Shown here: piece by piece, positions 48,331 through 56,850 of the stretch
Layout: every line of letters starts with the position of its first letter
Position numbering within the stretch: position 1 is the stretch's first letter
NCBI GenBank assembly: GCA_022820725.1
Contig: JAJEFA010000008.1
Coordinates: 1 to 56,980 of the forward strand
DNA: 56,980 bases
Reading direction: 5' to 3'
DNA from: Candidatus Binatia bacterium
GTDB lineage: Bacteria; Desulfobacterota; Binatia; Bin18
Position numbers and translations under genes: made by a program
The notes under the pieces: generated by a model
The model's database searches: none
What the model saw: the letters and a program-made list of their open reading frames with translations, nothing else
What the model was told of the DNA's origin: nothing

Positions 48331-49299
48331 TTAACGCGGACTGAAAGCCTCGATCACCTTTCGGGCAGCCGTTTCAAAATCCTCTTGTACGGCCTGCGGA
48401 CCGAGAAGCGGATAGGTCACCCCTGCTTCGCGAAAGGCCGAGAGTTGCTCCTGACAACGGGAGCGTGGCCCGACCAGACAGACGGCATCCATCATACGAT
48501 CAGAAACGCCAGCCACGGCCCCCTTCTGGTCGCCACGTACCTGTGCTTGGCTAATCTGCTCAATCTCAGCCGCAAACCCACTTCGCTGGAACATCTTGGC
48601 GTACAGTGGGATGGCGGCGTAAAAGGCCAGAAACTGTCGCGCGGCCTCCCGTGCAGCCACAAGGTCTTCAGATAAAAAGGTCGGAATCAGCAGGGTCACC
48701 AGGACGCCCTGGGGATTACGGTCGGCTTTGTGTGCTCCGCGTTCGAGCCGAGCGAGGCACTGCTTGAAGCGTTCTGGGGTAGCAATATACAGCATCGCGC
48801 CATCCGCGATCTTCCCGGCTAACTCCACAGTTTCTAGCGCGAGCGCCGCCAGATGGATAGGAATCCCATGCCGTACGGGACGAAAAGGAATGGGGGAATC
48901 CGCTGGAGTATCTCCTGCGAAAACACGACGTAACATCTCAGTGGTCTCTCGCAGTGCCGTACGGGTGTCCTTCCAGGTGTAACCGATGGCCTCAACCATA
49001 TCAGGGTTATTTGGGCCAATACCGAGAATGAAGCGGCCGTTGGAGAGTTCATCAATCGCTACTGCCGCGGCTCCTAGCTGAGCAGGATGGCGGACATACA
49101 GATTGGCAATGCCCGTACCCACGGTAATCCGGCGGGTTGCAAGCGCAATGGCTTGAGCGCTCATCATGGCATCGTTCGCAACAGGCGCTTCAACCAAAAA
49201 GACCCCATCAAAGCCAGCTTCCTCTGCACACTTGCCAAGGTTTACGGCTACGGTATAACGCAAGTCCATTGGCCAGAGCGTGAAGCCTAGTTTTGACAT
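48331..49299 (-). CDS. LLM class oxygenase, F420-dependent-like clade (tandem paralogue 2)
   Basis: A 322-residue luciferase-like protein: CAEEAGFDGVFLVEAPVANDAMMSAQAIALATRRITVGTGIA, RHPAQLGAAAVAIDELSNGRFILGIGPNNPD, GIPIHLAALALETVELAGKIADGAMLYIATPERFKQ. Long identical runs with 47300-48292 show a tandem duplication; the paralogues differ mainly at the N-terminus and in the loop after the second block. ATG 49299 follows GGAGGAGAAT. The HCCA-type isomerase gene lies 69 bases upstream. Confidence 0.91.
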   Translation of the reverse strand: MSKLGFTLWPMDLRYTVAVNLGKCAEEAGFDGVFLVEAPVANDAMMSAQAIALATRRITVGTGIANLYVRHPAQLGAAAVAIDELSNGRFILGIGPNNPDMVEAIGYTWKDTRTALRETTEMLRRVFAGDTPADSPIPFRPVRHGIPIHLAALALETVELAGKIADGAMLYIATPERFKQCLARLERGAHKADRNPQGVLVTLLIPTFLSEDLVAAREAARQFLAFYAAIPLYAKMFQRSGFAAEIEQISQAQVRGDQKGAVAGVSDRMMDAVCLVGPRSRCQEQLSAFREAGVTYPLLGPQAVQEDFETAARKVIEAFSPR

Positions 49300-49368
49300 A
49301 TTCTCCTCCGTAGTCGTTTTTTGCTTTGCCCTACCCCTCTGCTGCAATCATCGAGAGGGACGAGCTGA

Positions 49369-49971
49369 CTAGGCTACTTCGCGCTGTAGCCAGTCCAAGG
49401 CGGCTTCGAGCCGATCATTGCCCCAAAAGAGTTCTCCCGCAGCGAGAAACGACGGCGCCCCAAAGATCCCGAGCGACCGTGCCTGCTCGGTCTGGGCACG
49501 CAACTTAGCTTTTGACTCTGGGTCCTGTGCCGCGTCGAGTATTTCACTCGCCGGTAGTTGCATCTCTTCAAGAATCGAGCTCACAACACGCGGATTTGAA
49601 ATGTCTTGGTCACGGACAAAGTTTGCGTCATACACGCTGCGCACAAAGTCCGGCAGCCACGCTTCTCCCTCAAACCAACACGCAATCCGGGCCGCCAGTA
49701 AGCCATTGCGAGGGAACTGGCTGGGGCGCTGGAAGGCGAGGTCCAGAGCCGCACACAGACGCTCCATGTCCCGCCACATATACGCGCCTTTGGTCGGGTA
49801 GATATTGAAGGGAGAATCTTCCCAGCCTTGCTCTCGAAAAATTGGTCCGAGCAGAAAGGGCCGCCAGATGAGAGTAATGCCGCCCGCGTGGGCCAGCCGT
49901 TCGATGCGGGCGGCCGTCGGATAGGAGTAGGTGCTCCCAAACTCAAACCAAAACTCAAGCTGCTTGCTCAT
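49369..49971 (-). CDS. 2-hydroxychromene-2-carboxylate isomerase / DsbA-like protein
   Basis: A 200-residue kappa-GST/DsbA-fold protein: LEFWFEFGSTYSYPTAARIERLAHAGG holds the active Ser of HCCA isomerases (no CxxC), then WRPFLLGPIFREQGWEDSPFN, and LGIFGAPSFLAAGELFWGNDRLEAALDWL near the end. Enzymes of this kind isomerise aromatic ring-cleavage products with glutathione as cofactor. ATG 49971 was chosen by homology; a GGGAG lies 14 bases upstream, so the start is a bit uncertain. It follows the MetE-like gene by 26 bases. Confidence 0.9.
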   Translation of the reverse strand: MSKQLEFWFEFGSTYSYPTAARIERLAHAGGITLIWRPFLLGPIFREQGWEDSPFNIYPTKGAYMWRDMERLCAALDLAFQRPSQFPRNGLLAARIACWFEGEAWLPDFVRSVYDANFVRDQDISNPRVVSSILEEMQLPASEILDAAQDPESKAKLRAQTEQARSLGIFGAPSFLAAGELFWGNDRLEAALDWLQREVA

Positions 49972-49997
49972 GAAAAAGCCGAACGCTCCCTTGTTTG

Positions 49998-51053
49998 CTA
50001 GTGCTTTAGGAGCGCTGCGGTCTCCCGATGAATACGCAACAACTCGGGTAGGGTATCCTGTTCCCGCCGTCCAAAGCCACACTCGGTCGCCACGCCAAAA
50101 TGACCGAGATATTTCTGGGCGGTGGCGAGGCGGCTGCGGGTTCCGGCTAACCCATCGGTATGGTGAATCAGACCGATAAACACCCGTGTGTCGCCGACTG
50201 ACAGGTCTTGTAAGGGCATAAAATAGGCATCATCGCTACGATCACGTGGCACCGGCATATGGACCCAGTCGACCCGTCGGCCGGACTCGACGACCGCAGC
50301 GTTGGCCATCCGCACGCTCAGGCCCAAATCCTCGGGCTGCTTCATATGTTGGTGACCGAGGTCGGCGTAGCAGAAATGGTAGCCAACCCACACCTCTTCC
50401 GGGATGGACGCAGACAGCGCGTTGATCTCGTCGACGTAGCGCTGCCAAGGGTCTCCTGAAGGAGCCCAGGGAAAGATGCCTTCGATCTCCAACACCTCCC
50501 AACACACATCCCATTGAATCGCCAAATCCTGGGCGGGTATCTGCATCAGCATCTTTTCCACTTCATGAATCATCGCGGCCTGGTAAGGCGCAATGAGACG
50601 ATCGAGTTCTCCAGGCCGTTGAAAGAACCAACACAGACCACCGAGCGGAGTCGGCAGACAGACCTGAAAGCGGATCGCGGCCGGAATCGTTCCCGCGTCA
50701 CGCAGGCGACAGAAGACCTGATAGGAATCAACTGCGGCGCGGGCGTACTTCAGGTCGGTGAATTGGACATCTTCGACCCCGTCTTTAACGGCAAACCGCC
50801 ACACATCGGTCAGGTCACCCGGTATCCACGGCTCCGGGCCGCGTTGAGGCCGTTGGAGCGTGACCAGGTCTGGATGTTCGTGAAAGACACGATAGGCCTG
50901 AAAAACGACCCAGATGGTCCGGTCACCCACTTCTCCATCAGGGAGACACCCCAGATGCGCGCCGAGTTCCTGGGAACAGGTGCGGAAGACCGCCTCTGCG
51001 TTCTCCAGCGGGACACTGCCAACGAGGAGTACCGAACCTGATTTGTCAGCCAT
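49998..51053 (-). CDS. Diverged MetE/UROD-like protein
   Basis: A 351-residue TIM-barrel protein distantly related to MetE: VLLVGSVPLENAEAVFRTCSQELG (in place of HVGSLPR), HLGCLPDGEVGDR, VGYHFCYADLGHQH with HxC, and VATECGFGRR with the last Cys. It keeps the possible zinc ligands but not the folate-binding features, so it may act on another methyl donor or carry a different reaction. ATG 51053 follows GGAGGGATGGT; a long in-frame extension would overlap the divergent 51180 gene. First gene of the minus-strand LLM set. Confidence 0.82.
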   Translation of the reverse strand: MADKSGSVLLVGSVPLENAEAVFRTCSQELGAHLGCLPDGEVGDRTIWVVFQAYRVFHEHPDLVTLQRPQRGPEPWIPGDLTDVWRFAVKDGVEDVQFTDLKYARAAVDSYQVFCRLRDAGTIPAAIRFQVCLPTPLGGLCWFFQRPGELDRLIAPYQAAMIHEVEKMLMQIPAQDLAIQWDVCWEVLEIEGIFPWAPSGDPWQRYVDEINALSASIPEEVWVGYHFCYADLGHQHMKQPEDLGLSVRMANAAVVESGRRVDWVHMPVPRDRSDDAYFMPLQDLSVGDTRVFIGLIHHTDGLAGTRSRLATAQKYLGHFGVATECGFGRREQDTLPELLRIHRETAALLKH

Positions 51054-51179
51054 ACCATCCCTCCTGTTCTGCCTGGCCCGACGAGATTCCTCCCTCCAGG
51101 CAATTTCGCATGCTACCATATTTGCGCTATACGAAACAAAACCCTCTTTGTAGGCTGGTAGGAACCCAGGGGAGAACCG

Positions 51180-52358
51180 ATGCCCAACAGCACGAGAGTC
51201 ATGACGGATGAGGCCGAGCAGATTGTAGAAGCGGCGCGTGCCCTGAGCCCACAGATTCAGGCCGCTATCGAGGAGACAGAGCAGGGCCGACGTCTGCCCG
51301 CCGCTATTGTGCATGCCATGCAGCAGGCCGGGGCCTTTCGGATGACCATGCCGCGCGAGTGGGGCGGCCCGGAGGCTGATCCGCTCACCCAGGTGCGGAT
51401 AGTAGAAGCCTTGTCCATAGCCGACGGCTCGGTCGGCTGGTGCTCCATGATTGGCTCGGACGGTGGCTATTTCACCGCGTTTCTGGATCAAGCGGTCGCC
51501 CGTGAGATGTATCCGGACATTAACGTGGTTACCGCCACAGTGTTGCGTCCGTCCGGGCGGGCAGTCGCAGTCAAAGACGGCTACCGGGTCAGCGGTCGCT
51601 GGAAATTTGCTAGCGGCTGCCAGCATAGTACCTGGATCGCCAACGCCTGTGCGGTCTTTGATGGCACGACCCCTCGGCTGAGCAAAAAAGGGACGCCAGA
51701 GGTGCTGGTTTGTTTTATGCCCACGCCTGAGTGTGAAATCATCGATACCTGGACCACCACCGGGCTGCGCGGGACCGGCAGCCATGACGTGGAAGCCAAA
51801 GAGGTGTTTGTTCCAGCCGAGCGAACCTTTAACCTGGGCAGGCCGGTCAACCGCCGTCAGAGCCCGCTCTACGCTCTGCCCTCATTATTTCTCTCCAATC
51901 TGCCCGGCGTACCCCTGGGTATTGCCCGCAGCGCGATTGACACCCTGACCGGCTTGGTCGGCCAGAAACCCGCTATGTTCGGCACGAATATGATGGTCGA
52001 GGAGTCCCACATCCAGGCCGCCGTGGGGCAGGCCGAGGCGCTACTAGGCTCAGCCCGCAGCTATGTGTTCGAGGTCATGGGCAACCTGTGGGAAACGCTG
52101 TGTGCGGGCGACCCGCTGTCCCCCCAGCAACGGGCCCGCTACCGGCTGAGCATGACCCATCTGACCGATTCCTGTGTCCGGGCGGTCGCGCTCATGTACA
52201 AAGCCGGCGGAGGTTCGTCCTTATACGCCACCCATCCCTTGGATCGGCATTTCCGCGATATTCATACCTTGAACCAACATGTGGTCGTGTCTCAGAAGAC
52301 CTACCAGTCCGCGGGACGGATGTTTCTCGGGCTTGAGCCGGGTGAGCCGTTTTTCTAG
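51180..52358 (+). CDS. Acyl-CoA dehydrogenase-fold flavin monooxygenase (HsaA/HpaB-type group D)
   Basis: A 392-residue acyl-CoA-dehydrogenase-fold protein: RRLPAAIVHAMQQAGAFRMTMPREWGGPE, SIADGSVGWCSMIGS, YRVSGRWKFASGCQHSTWI, TWTTTGLRGTGSHDVEAKEVFVP, and HPLDRHFRDIHTLNQHVVVSQKTYQSAGRMFLGLEP. The GWCSMIG and FASGCQHSTW blocks match the two-component oxygenase group (PF08028) that hydroxylates phenols and steroids with FADH2 from a reductase partner, not a true dehydrogenase. No reductase is adjacent. ATG follows GGGGAGAACCG. Confidence 0.91.
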   Translation: MPNSTRVMTDEAEQIVEAARALSPQIQAAIEETEQGRRLPAAIVHAMQQAGAFRMTMPREWGGPEADPLTQVRIVEALSIADGSVGWCSMIGSDGGYFTAFLDQAVAREMYPDINVVTATVLRPSGRAVAVKDGYRVSGRWKFASGCQHSTWIANACAVFDGTTPRLSKKGTPEVLVCFMPTPECEIIDTWTTTGLRGTGSHDVEAKEVFVPAERTFNLGRPVNRRQSPLYALPSLFLSNLPGVPLGIARSAIDTLTGLVGQKPAMFGTNMMVEESHIQAAVGQAEALLGSARSYVFEVMGNLWETLCAGDPLSPQQRARYRLSMTHLTDSCVRAVALMYKAGGGSSLYATHPLDRHFRDIHTLNQHVVVSQKTYQSAGRMFLGLEPGEPFF

Positions 52359-52427
52359 GGGCGAGGGCCAACAACGAAGGGGGATAATTTTGGCTCTCTA
52401 TGGTGGAGTGTCTCCCTATCGTCACCG

Positions 52428-53960
52428 TTAGCGCCTCTGGCTGCGCACCGCGTTCGTGCTTTGCCTCTGCACCTGACGTAGTGCCACGGCGAGTCGCTTG
52501 ACGCCCGTACGGATCGCTGAGATCTCGAAGCCTGCATAGCCCAGAAGAAGAGCGCCACGCGAAAGCGGCGTCATCGTGTAGGAAGACAGGGGAATCGTTT
52601 CAACACCTTGAGTTATCGCCTCAGAAGCAGCGTCCTGGTCAGAGACATCTCGTGGGAGCCAGCCCACAAGATGCATACCTGCGTCAGCAGGGGTGAGTTC
52701 GAGGAGGCCGTTAAGTTCTTGGTGTACAGCTTCAAGCAAGCAGCCCTGCCGCTCTGCATACAAAGTACGCATCCGACGCACATGCCGTGCGTAGTGGCCT
52801 TCCACAATGAAGTCAGCAAGGACAGCCTGTTCCAGCACAGGGGAATGACGATCCGACACCGCACGGGCCGCCAAGAATGCATCGATGAGGCTCTCCGGCA
52901 CAATGAAGTACCCCAAGCGTAACGCAGGGAACAGCGTCTTACTAAAGGTCCCGAGATACAGAACCCGCTCTTCGGTATCGAGTCCTTGGAGGCACGCGAT
53001 AGGTCGCCCTGCATAACGAAACTCACTATCATAGTCATCTTCCAAAACCCACGCGTTAACCTGAGCAGCCCACGAGAGTAAACTGAGACGTCGCGACGCA
53101 CTCATAGTTGGGCCGAGCGGGAATTGATGCGACGGAGAGACATAGACCATACGAGCTTGGTAAGCCTGTTCGATTCCGGTCTCGACCGAAAGTCCCTCAC
53201 TGTCAACTGGAACGGGGACCAGATGTGCCTCTGCTGCTGCCAGCGCACTCCGTACCCCGAGATAACCAGGGTCCTCCACCCACACGACATCGCCCGGATC
53301 AAGTAACACACGGGCAGCTAAATCCAGTGCCTGTTGTGAACCGTTGACAATCAGTACTTGTTCACTGTGACAACGCACGCCTCGTACAGCAGTCATGTAT
53401 GTTGCAATGGCTTGCTGGAGCGGAGGGTAGCCAGCGGTGTAGCTTTCTACCATAGGGAAATTCAGTTTCCGCCATCGGCGCGCGGTGAGCCGTGCCCAAA
53501 TGGCGGAAGGAAAGGCGTCAAGCGCAGGGGCGCCGAAGCGGAAAGCGGTAGGAGGTGCACTGGAAGGAAATCCCCATTTTGCAGCCGTTTTCACTAGGGT
53601 CTTACCCCGAGCTGAGAGCGGACGCATGAGTGCCGATCGCTCTCGTGTATTCGTCCTCTGGGGCCGTATGTGGAGCACGTTTTCGGGCAACGCATGGGTA
53701 ACATAGGTACCAGCACCGCGGCGGCCCTGTACATACCCTTCAGCATGTAGTTGCTCGAAAGCGAGCATGACGGTGTTGCGTCCAATCTGGAGACCTGCCG
53801 CAAGCATGCGACTGGAAGGAAGGCGTGTGCCAGGGGAAAGGCGTCCAGTAAGGATCCCATTTCGGAGGCCGTCATAGAGTTGCTGGTAGAGCGGGCGGGG
53901 GGACGCTGGATTAAGCGCTACTAAAAAATCGGGCGCAGCTGCGATGGAGTGATACGACAT
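52428..53960 (-). CDS. MocR/PdxR-type regulator (GntR HTH + aminotransferase domain)
   Basis: A 510-residue MocR protein. Residues about 20-88 are the GntR winged helix (PRPLYQQLYDGLRNGILTG...GTRLPSSRMLA). Residues about 130-500 are a fold-type I aminotransferase-like domain with Lys341 (YLGTFSKTLFPALRLGY) and PLP-binding Asp in WVLEDDYDSEFRY. Such regulators sense PLP and control vitamin B6 or amino-compound genes. ATG follows AGAGGAAAAAT. It is divergent from the DUF1329 gene, with a 152-base region between them likely to hold the operator, so that gene may be its target. Confidence 0.93.
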   Translation of the reverse strand: MSYHSIAAAPDFLVALNPASPRPLYQQLYDGLRNGILTGRLSPGTRLPSSRMLAAGLQIGRNTVMLAFEQLHAEGYVQGRRGAGTYVTHALPENVLHIRPQRTNTRERSALMRPLSARGKTLVKTAAKWGFPSSAPPTAFRFGAPALDAFPSAIWARLTARRWRKLNFPMVESYTAGYPPLQQAIATYMTAVRGVRCHSEQVLIVNGSQQALDLAARVLLDPGDVVWVEDPGYLGVRSALAAAEAHLVPVPVDSEGLSVETGIEQAYQARMVYVSPSHQFPLGPTMSASRRLSLLSWAAQVNAWVLEDDYDSEFRYAGRPIACLQGLDTEERVLYLGTFSKTLFPALRLGYFIVPESLIDAFLAARAVSDRHSPVLEQAVLADFIVEGHYARHVRRMRTLYAERQGCLLEAVHQELNGLLELTPADAGMHLVGWLPRDVSDQDAASEAITQGVETIPLSSYTMTPLSRGALLLGYAGFEISAIRTGVKRLAVALRQVQRQSTNAVRSQRR

Positions 53961-54112
53961 ATTTTTCCTCTTAAGATTGGACCTATTATTTTTTATATTT
54001 TGGCTCTCTTTACAGGGCCATAAAAATATCTAGGGTAGAACCTGTCATCAAGCCGTCAGGCATAAACGTACCAAGCACCGGTCCGTTTGATGAGGGGAAA
54101 GGAGCAACTGGA

Positions 54113-55456
54113 ATGAAGAGTTTTTTGGGGCTGGTTGTCCTGTGTTGTTGGGTTAGTGCGGGATGGGCAGCGGATGAGAAGACGCCGGGCACGACGAAGG
54201 AATCGGTCCTCCGCTGGGTCGAAACTTTTCGGAGCGCCAAGCCCGAGTTCCAGGCAGGCGAAACGTTGAAACTCGATGACCTGGAGAAGGTCCGTCCATT
54301 TCTTCCACCCGGCTACTTTGAAGAATACCACTTTCCCGATGTCGAGTTTGTCATAACCCAGACGGGCGATTATCCGTCCCACCCGGCCTATCGCGAGGCC
54401 ACGGAAAAATTCGCCGGCCAGACTCGACTGGCAGCAGACGGTGCCCTTGAAAACTTTATAGCCGGCCAACCGTTTCCCAATGCGAGCCTGGATGCGCAGG
54501 ACCCGGAGTCTGGGATAAAAGCCGCTTGGAATTTTAATTTTCGCTGGCAGCACTATGGCCAGCGCGTGGATAGATATGCCTACCTCTTGGTCCAGGGAGG
54601 TGGAACGCATGGCCCCATCGCAGAGCTGCCAGAGGGGGTGATTCGGGGAACGGGCGGACAGATTGAGCGGGTCCTGTGGCAGCGATACCAGCGCGTGTAC
54701 TTCACCCATCTGGCCATACTCCCGACGAACAACTACACCTTTCCCGCGCCTGAGGCCGAACAATTCGAATTCAAAGATTACTCTGAATTTCTGGCTCCAT
54801 ACGAGCAGCGCGGACAACGCACAGTCATCCAGCGCCCGGCTGACCCGCGCTTGGCCGATCAGGCGTGGTCATACTCGCCAACGCTCCGCCGGGTCCGTCG
54901 CTTTTCCGCAGAAGAACGGGCCGATTCGTTTGCCGGCACTGACACAACCTTAGATGACTTCTATGGATTCTCGGGCCATCCGCTTGACTACGACTGGACC
55001 TTCCACGGCTGGAAGGAGGTCCTCCACGTCATGAACTCGCGCTATCCGTATCCGCACTACTACGGTCCCAATAGCTGGCTGCCCTATGATCGCTGGGAGT
55101 TGAGGAGGTGTGCGGTTGTCGAGATGGTGCCCAAGGACCCGAGGCATCCCTACAGTAGTAAATTGCTGTTTTGGGACGCGCAGACCTATCGGACTGCGAT
55201 TGCCCTTGCGTTTGATCAAGACGGCAACCTGTGGAAGATATGGCAGCCTCAGAACTCCTGGTCGGAGGATACGGTGGAACAGCCGAATCCCGATCAAGGG
55301 CTCTTTATCGCCCGGTATGAGGGAGTGCCCACCATCGATGTACAAAGCAAGCAGGCTACACTCTACATCACTTTGGAGATGGACTATCCTGCGGTGGCTC
55401 CCGTCGATATCGAGGGCCTGTTCGACCTCAATAAGCTTACGGAAGGACGGCGCTAA
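54113..55456 (+). CDS. DUF1329 outer-membrane-associated protein
   Basis: A 447-residue exported DUF1329 protein. The signal peptide is LGLVVLCCWVSAGWAADE (cleavage AWA-A, about residue 20). Family blocks include IAGQPFPNASLDAQDPESGIKAAWN, DQAWSYSPTLRRVRRF, DDFYGFSGHPLDYDW and WELRRCAVVEMVPKDPRHPYSSKLLFWD. Larger than its relative at 28036-29283, with an extra N-terminal stretch. No DUF1302 partner is adjacent; instead a ferredoxin-CCG gene follows 83 bases downstream. It may be controlled by the divergent MocR protein. ATG follows GGGAAAGGAGCAACTGGA. Confidence 0.9.
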   Translation: MKSFLGLVVLCCWVSAGWAADEKTPGTTKESVLRWVETFRSAKPEFQAGETLKLDDLEKVRPFLPPGYFEEYHFPDVEFVITQTGDYPSHPAYREATEKFAGQTRLAADGALENFIAGQPFPNASLDAQDPESGIKAAWNFNFRWQHYGQRVDRYAYLLVQGGGTHGPIAELPEGVIRGTGGQIERVLWQRYQRVYFTHLAILPTNNYTFPAPEAEQFEFKDYSEFLAPYEQRGQRTVIQRPADPRLADQAWSYSPTLRRVRRFSAEERADSFAGTDTTLDDFYGFSGHPLDYDWTFHGWKEVLHVMNSRYPYPHYYGPNSWLPYDRWELRRCAVVEMVPKDPRHPYSSKLLFWDAQTYRTAIALAFDQDGNLWKIWQPQNSWSEDTVEQPNPDQGLFIARYEGVPTIDVQSKQATLYITLEMDYPAVAPVDIEGLFDLNKLTEGRR

Positions 55457-55539
55457 AATTCCGTCTCCCTGCTCCTCCCATAGACAAAATAGGGGATTGA
55501 GAGGAGACTATCCGGGGATGGAACAGCGAGGAGAGCACT

Positions 55540-56790
55540 ATGCAACAACACGTTAAAGAAAGACGACAGGCATTGAACGAGCAGTGCATCCGGTGTGGCG
55601 AGTGTTTTCGCGTTTGTCCTATCGTACCCTTTACACCCCTGGAGGGGGCCGACCCGGAGCGGATGACCCGTCTCACCCTGGACTTGCTCACCAGCGGCCA
55701 GCAGACCCAAGAAGCCGCGACCTGGACAGCAAGCTGTACTCTGTGTGGAGCCTGTATTGGACAGTGCCCTGAAGATATCAACCCGCGGGAGCTCCTCTTT
55801 TTGACCAAAAACCGCCTGGGTCTGGAAGGTGCTACCGCGCAAGGCTTCTTTAGCTTCATGGCCCAAGGGATTAACCTGCTGGCAAACTTACAACTCCCCA
55901 GCGCCGAATTTCGTCTGCTCACCAGCCCCTCGGGAACAGGTGCAGAAAAGCCGGAAGTCCTCTTCTATTACGGCTGTAACGTGCTGCGTACGCCAGATAT
56001 TCTCCTGAACGCTATAGATATCCTTGAGCGCTTGGGCGTCAGCTTTCGCGTCTTGGGTGGCACGGCAAACTGTTGTGGGACCGTTCACTTTCGGGGCGGA
56101 GATACGGCCAAAGCGGAGACCATTGAAAACCGTCTCTATGATCGTTTTGTGGAGGCTGACCCGGAGCGGGTTCTATTGTGGTGTCCGAGCTGTGAGATTC
56201 AGTTCCTGGAGAGCGGGACAACCCAGCGTCACCAGCCCAGCTTTACCATGGAACACTACGCGAGGTTTTTGGCGGACAAGAAAGAAGAATTGAAACGCTC
56301 GTATAGCCGGCCAATCACAAAGCGGGCGGCCCTGCATGAGCATGCCGGACTAGAGTTGGGGAAATGGGTCAAAGAGGTATTACAGACGGTGCCGGGTCTG
56401 GAGCTTGTAGAGCTGCCACAGATGCAAGAGACTAGCTATACCTGTGGCATCGGGTCCCTGGCTCTGGCCCCCAACGCACGCGATGCCGTTCACAGTCGGG
56501 TGCTTGAAGAGGCCGTGGCCGCTGGAGTCGATCTCTTGATCACGCCAGACCACGGATGTCAGGTTAGCCTGTGCGGAGCAGAGAAAGACTATCCATTTGC
56601 GGTCCAAAATTTTGTCGCTGTAGTAGGAGCGGCAATGGGTATTGAACGCGACGACTTATATAAACGCTATATGCTGTGCGGAGGTGGTGAAAAAATTTTT
56701 GCCGCCGCAAAAGGCTTTGTCCAAGACAATCAGCTTGACGCGACAAACGTGAGAGAAACCGTATGGGAGACCTTGAACTGGGGCCGTTAG
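55540..56790 (+). CDS. Ferredoxin-CCG iron-sulfur oxidoreductase (HdrBC/GlcF-like)
   Basis: A 416-residue protein. Two 4Fe-4S motifs lead: Cys16-x2-Cys19-x2-Cys22-x3-Cys26 and Cys66-x2-Cys69-x2-Cys72-x3-Cys76. Then comes a CCG domain: Cys146, Cys178-Cys179-Gly180, Cys215-x2-Cys218. The second CCG half is degenerate in the same way as in 6425-7429: ALHEHAG, a single CG at 302, and Cys340-x4-Cys345. It would pass electrons between a membrane or flavin donor and a substrate, as in glycolate or disulfide reductases. ATG follows GAGGAGAGCACT. A terminator follows at 56803. Confidence 0.92.
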   Translation: MQQHVKERRQALNEQCIRCGECFRVCPIVPFTPLEGADPERMTRLTLDLLTSGQQTQEAATWTASCTLCGACIGQCPEDINPRELLFLTKNRLGLEGATAQGFFSFMAQGINLLANLQLPSAEFRLLTSPSGTGAEKPEVLFYYGCNVLRTPDILLNAIDILERLGVSFRVLGGTANCCGTVHFRGGDTAKAETIENRLYDRFVEADPERVLLWCPSCEIQFLESGTTQRHQPSFTMEHYARFLADKKEELKRSYSRPITKRAALHEHAGLELGKWVKEVLQTVPGLELVELPQMQETSYTCGIGSLALAPNARDAVHSRVLEEAVAAGVDLLITPDHGCQVSLCGAEKDYPFAVQNFVAVVGAAMGIERDDLYKRYMLCGGGEKIFAAAKGFVQDNQLDATNVRETVWETLNWGR

Positions 56791-56802
56791 CACCTTCCTA
56801 GC

Positions 56803-56831
56803 AAGGCTGAAGAGATCCGCAGCCTTTTTTT
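56803..56831 (+). terminator. Intrinsic terminator after the ferredoxin-CCG gene
   Basis: AAGGCTG (56803-56809) pairs with CAGCCTT (56820-56826), followed by TTTTT to 56831. A clean hairpin and T-run end this unit before the next gene. Confidence 0.8.
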
Positions 56832-56850
56832 AGCGAGACAGGAGGAGGGG

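Noticed and set aside
49998..51785. A 595-residue minus ORF covering the MetE-like gene
   Set aside because: The extra N-terminal part overlaps the well-supported 51180-52358 gene and shows no domain. ATG 51053 has a good ribosome site and the barrel starts there.
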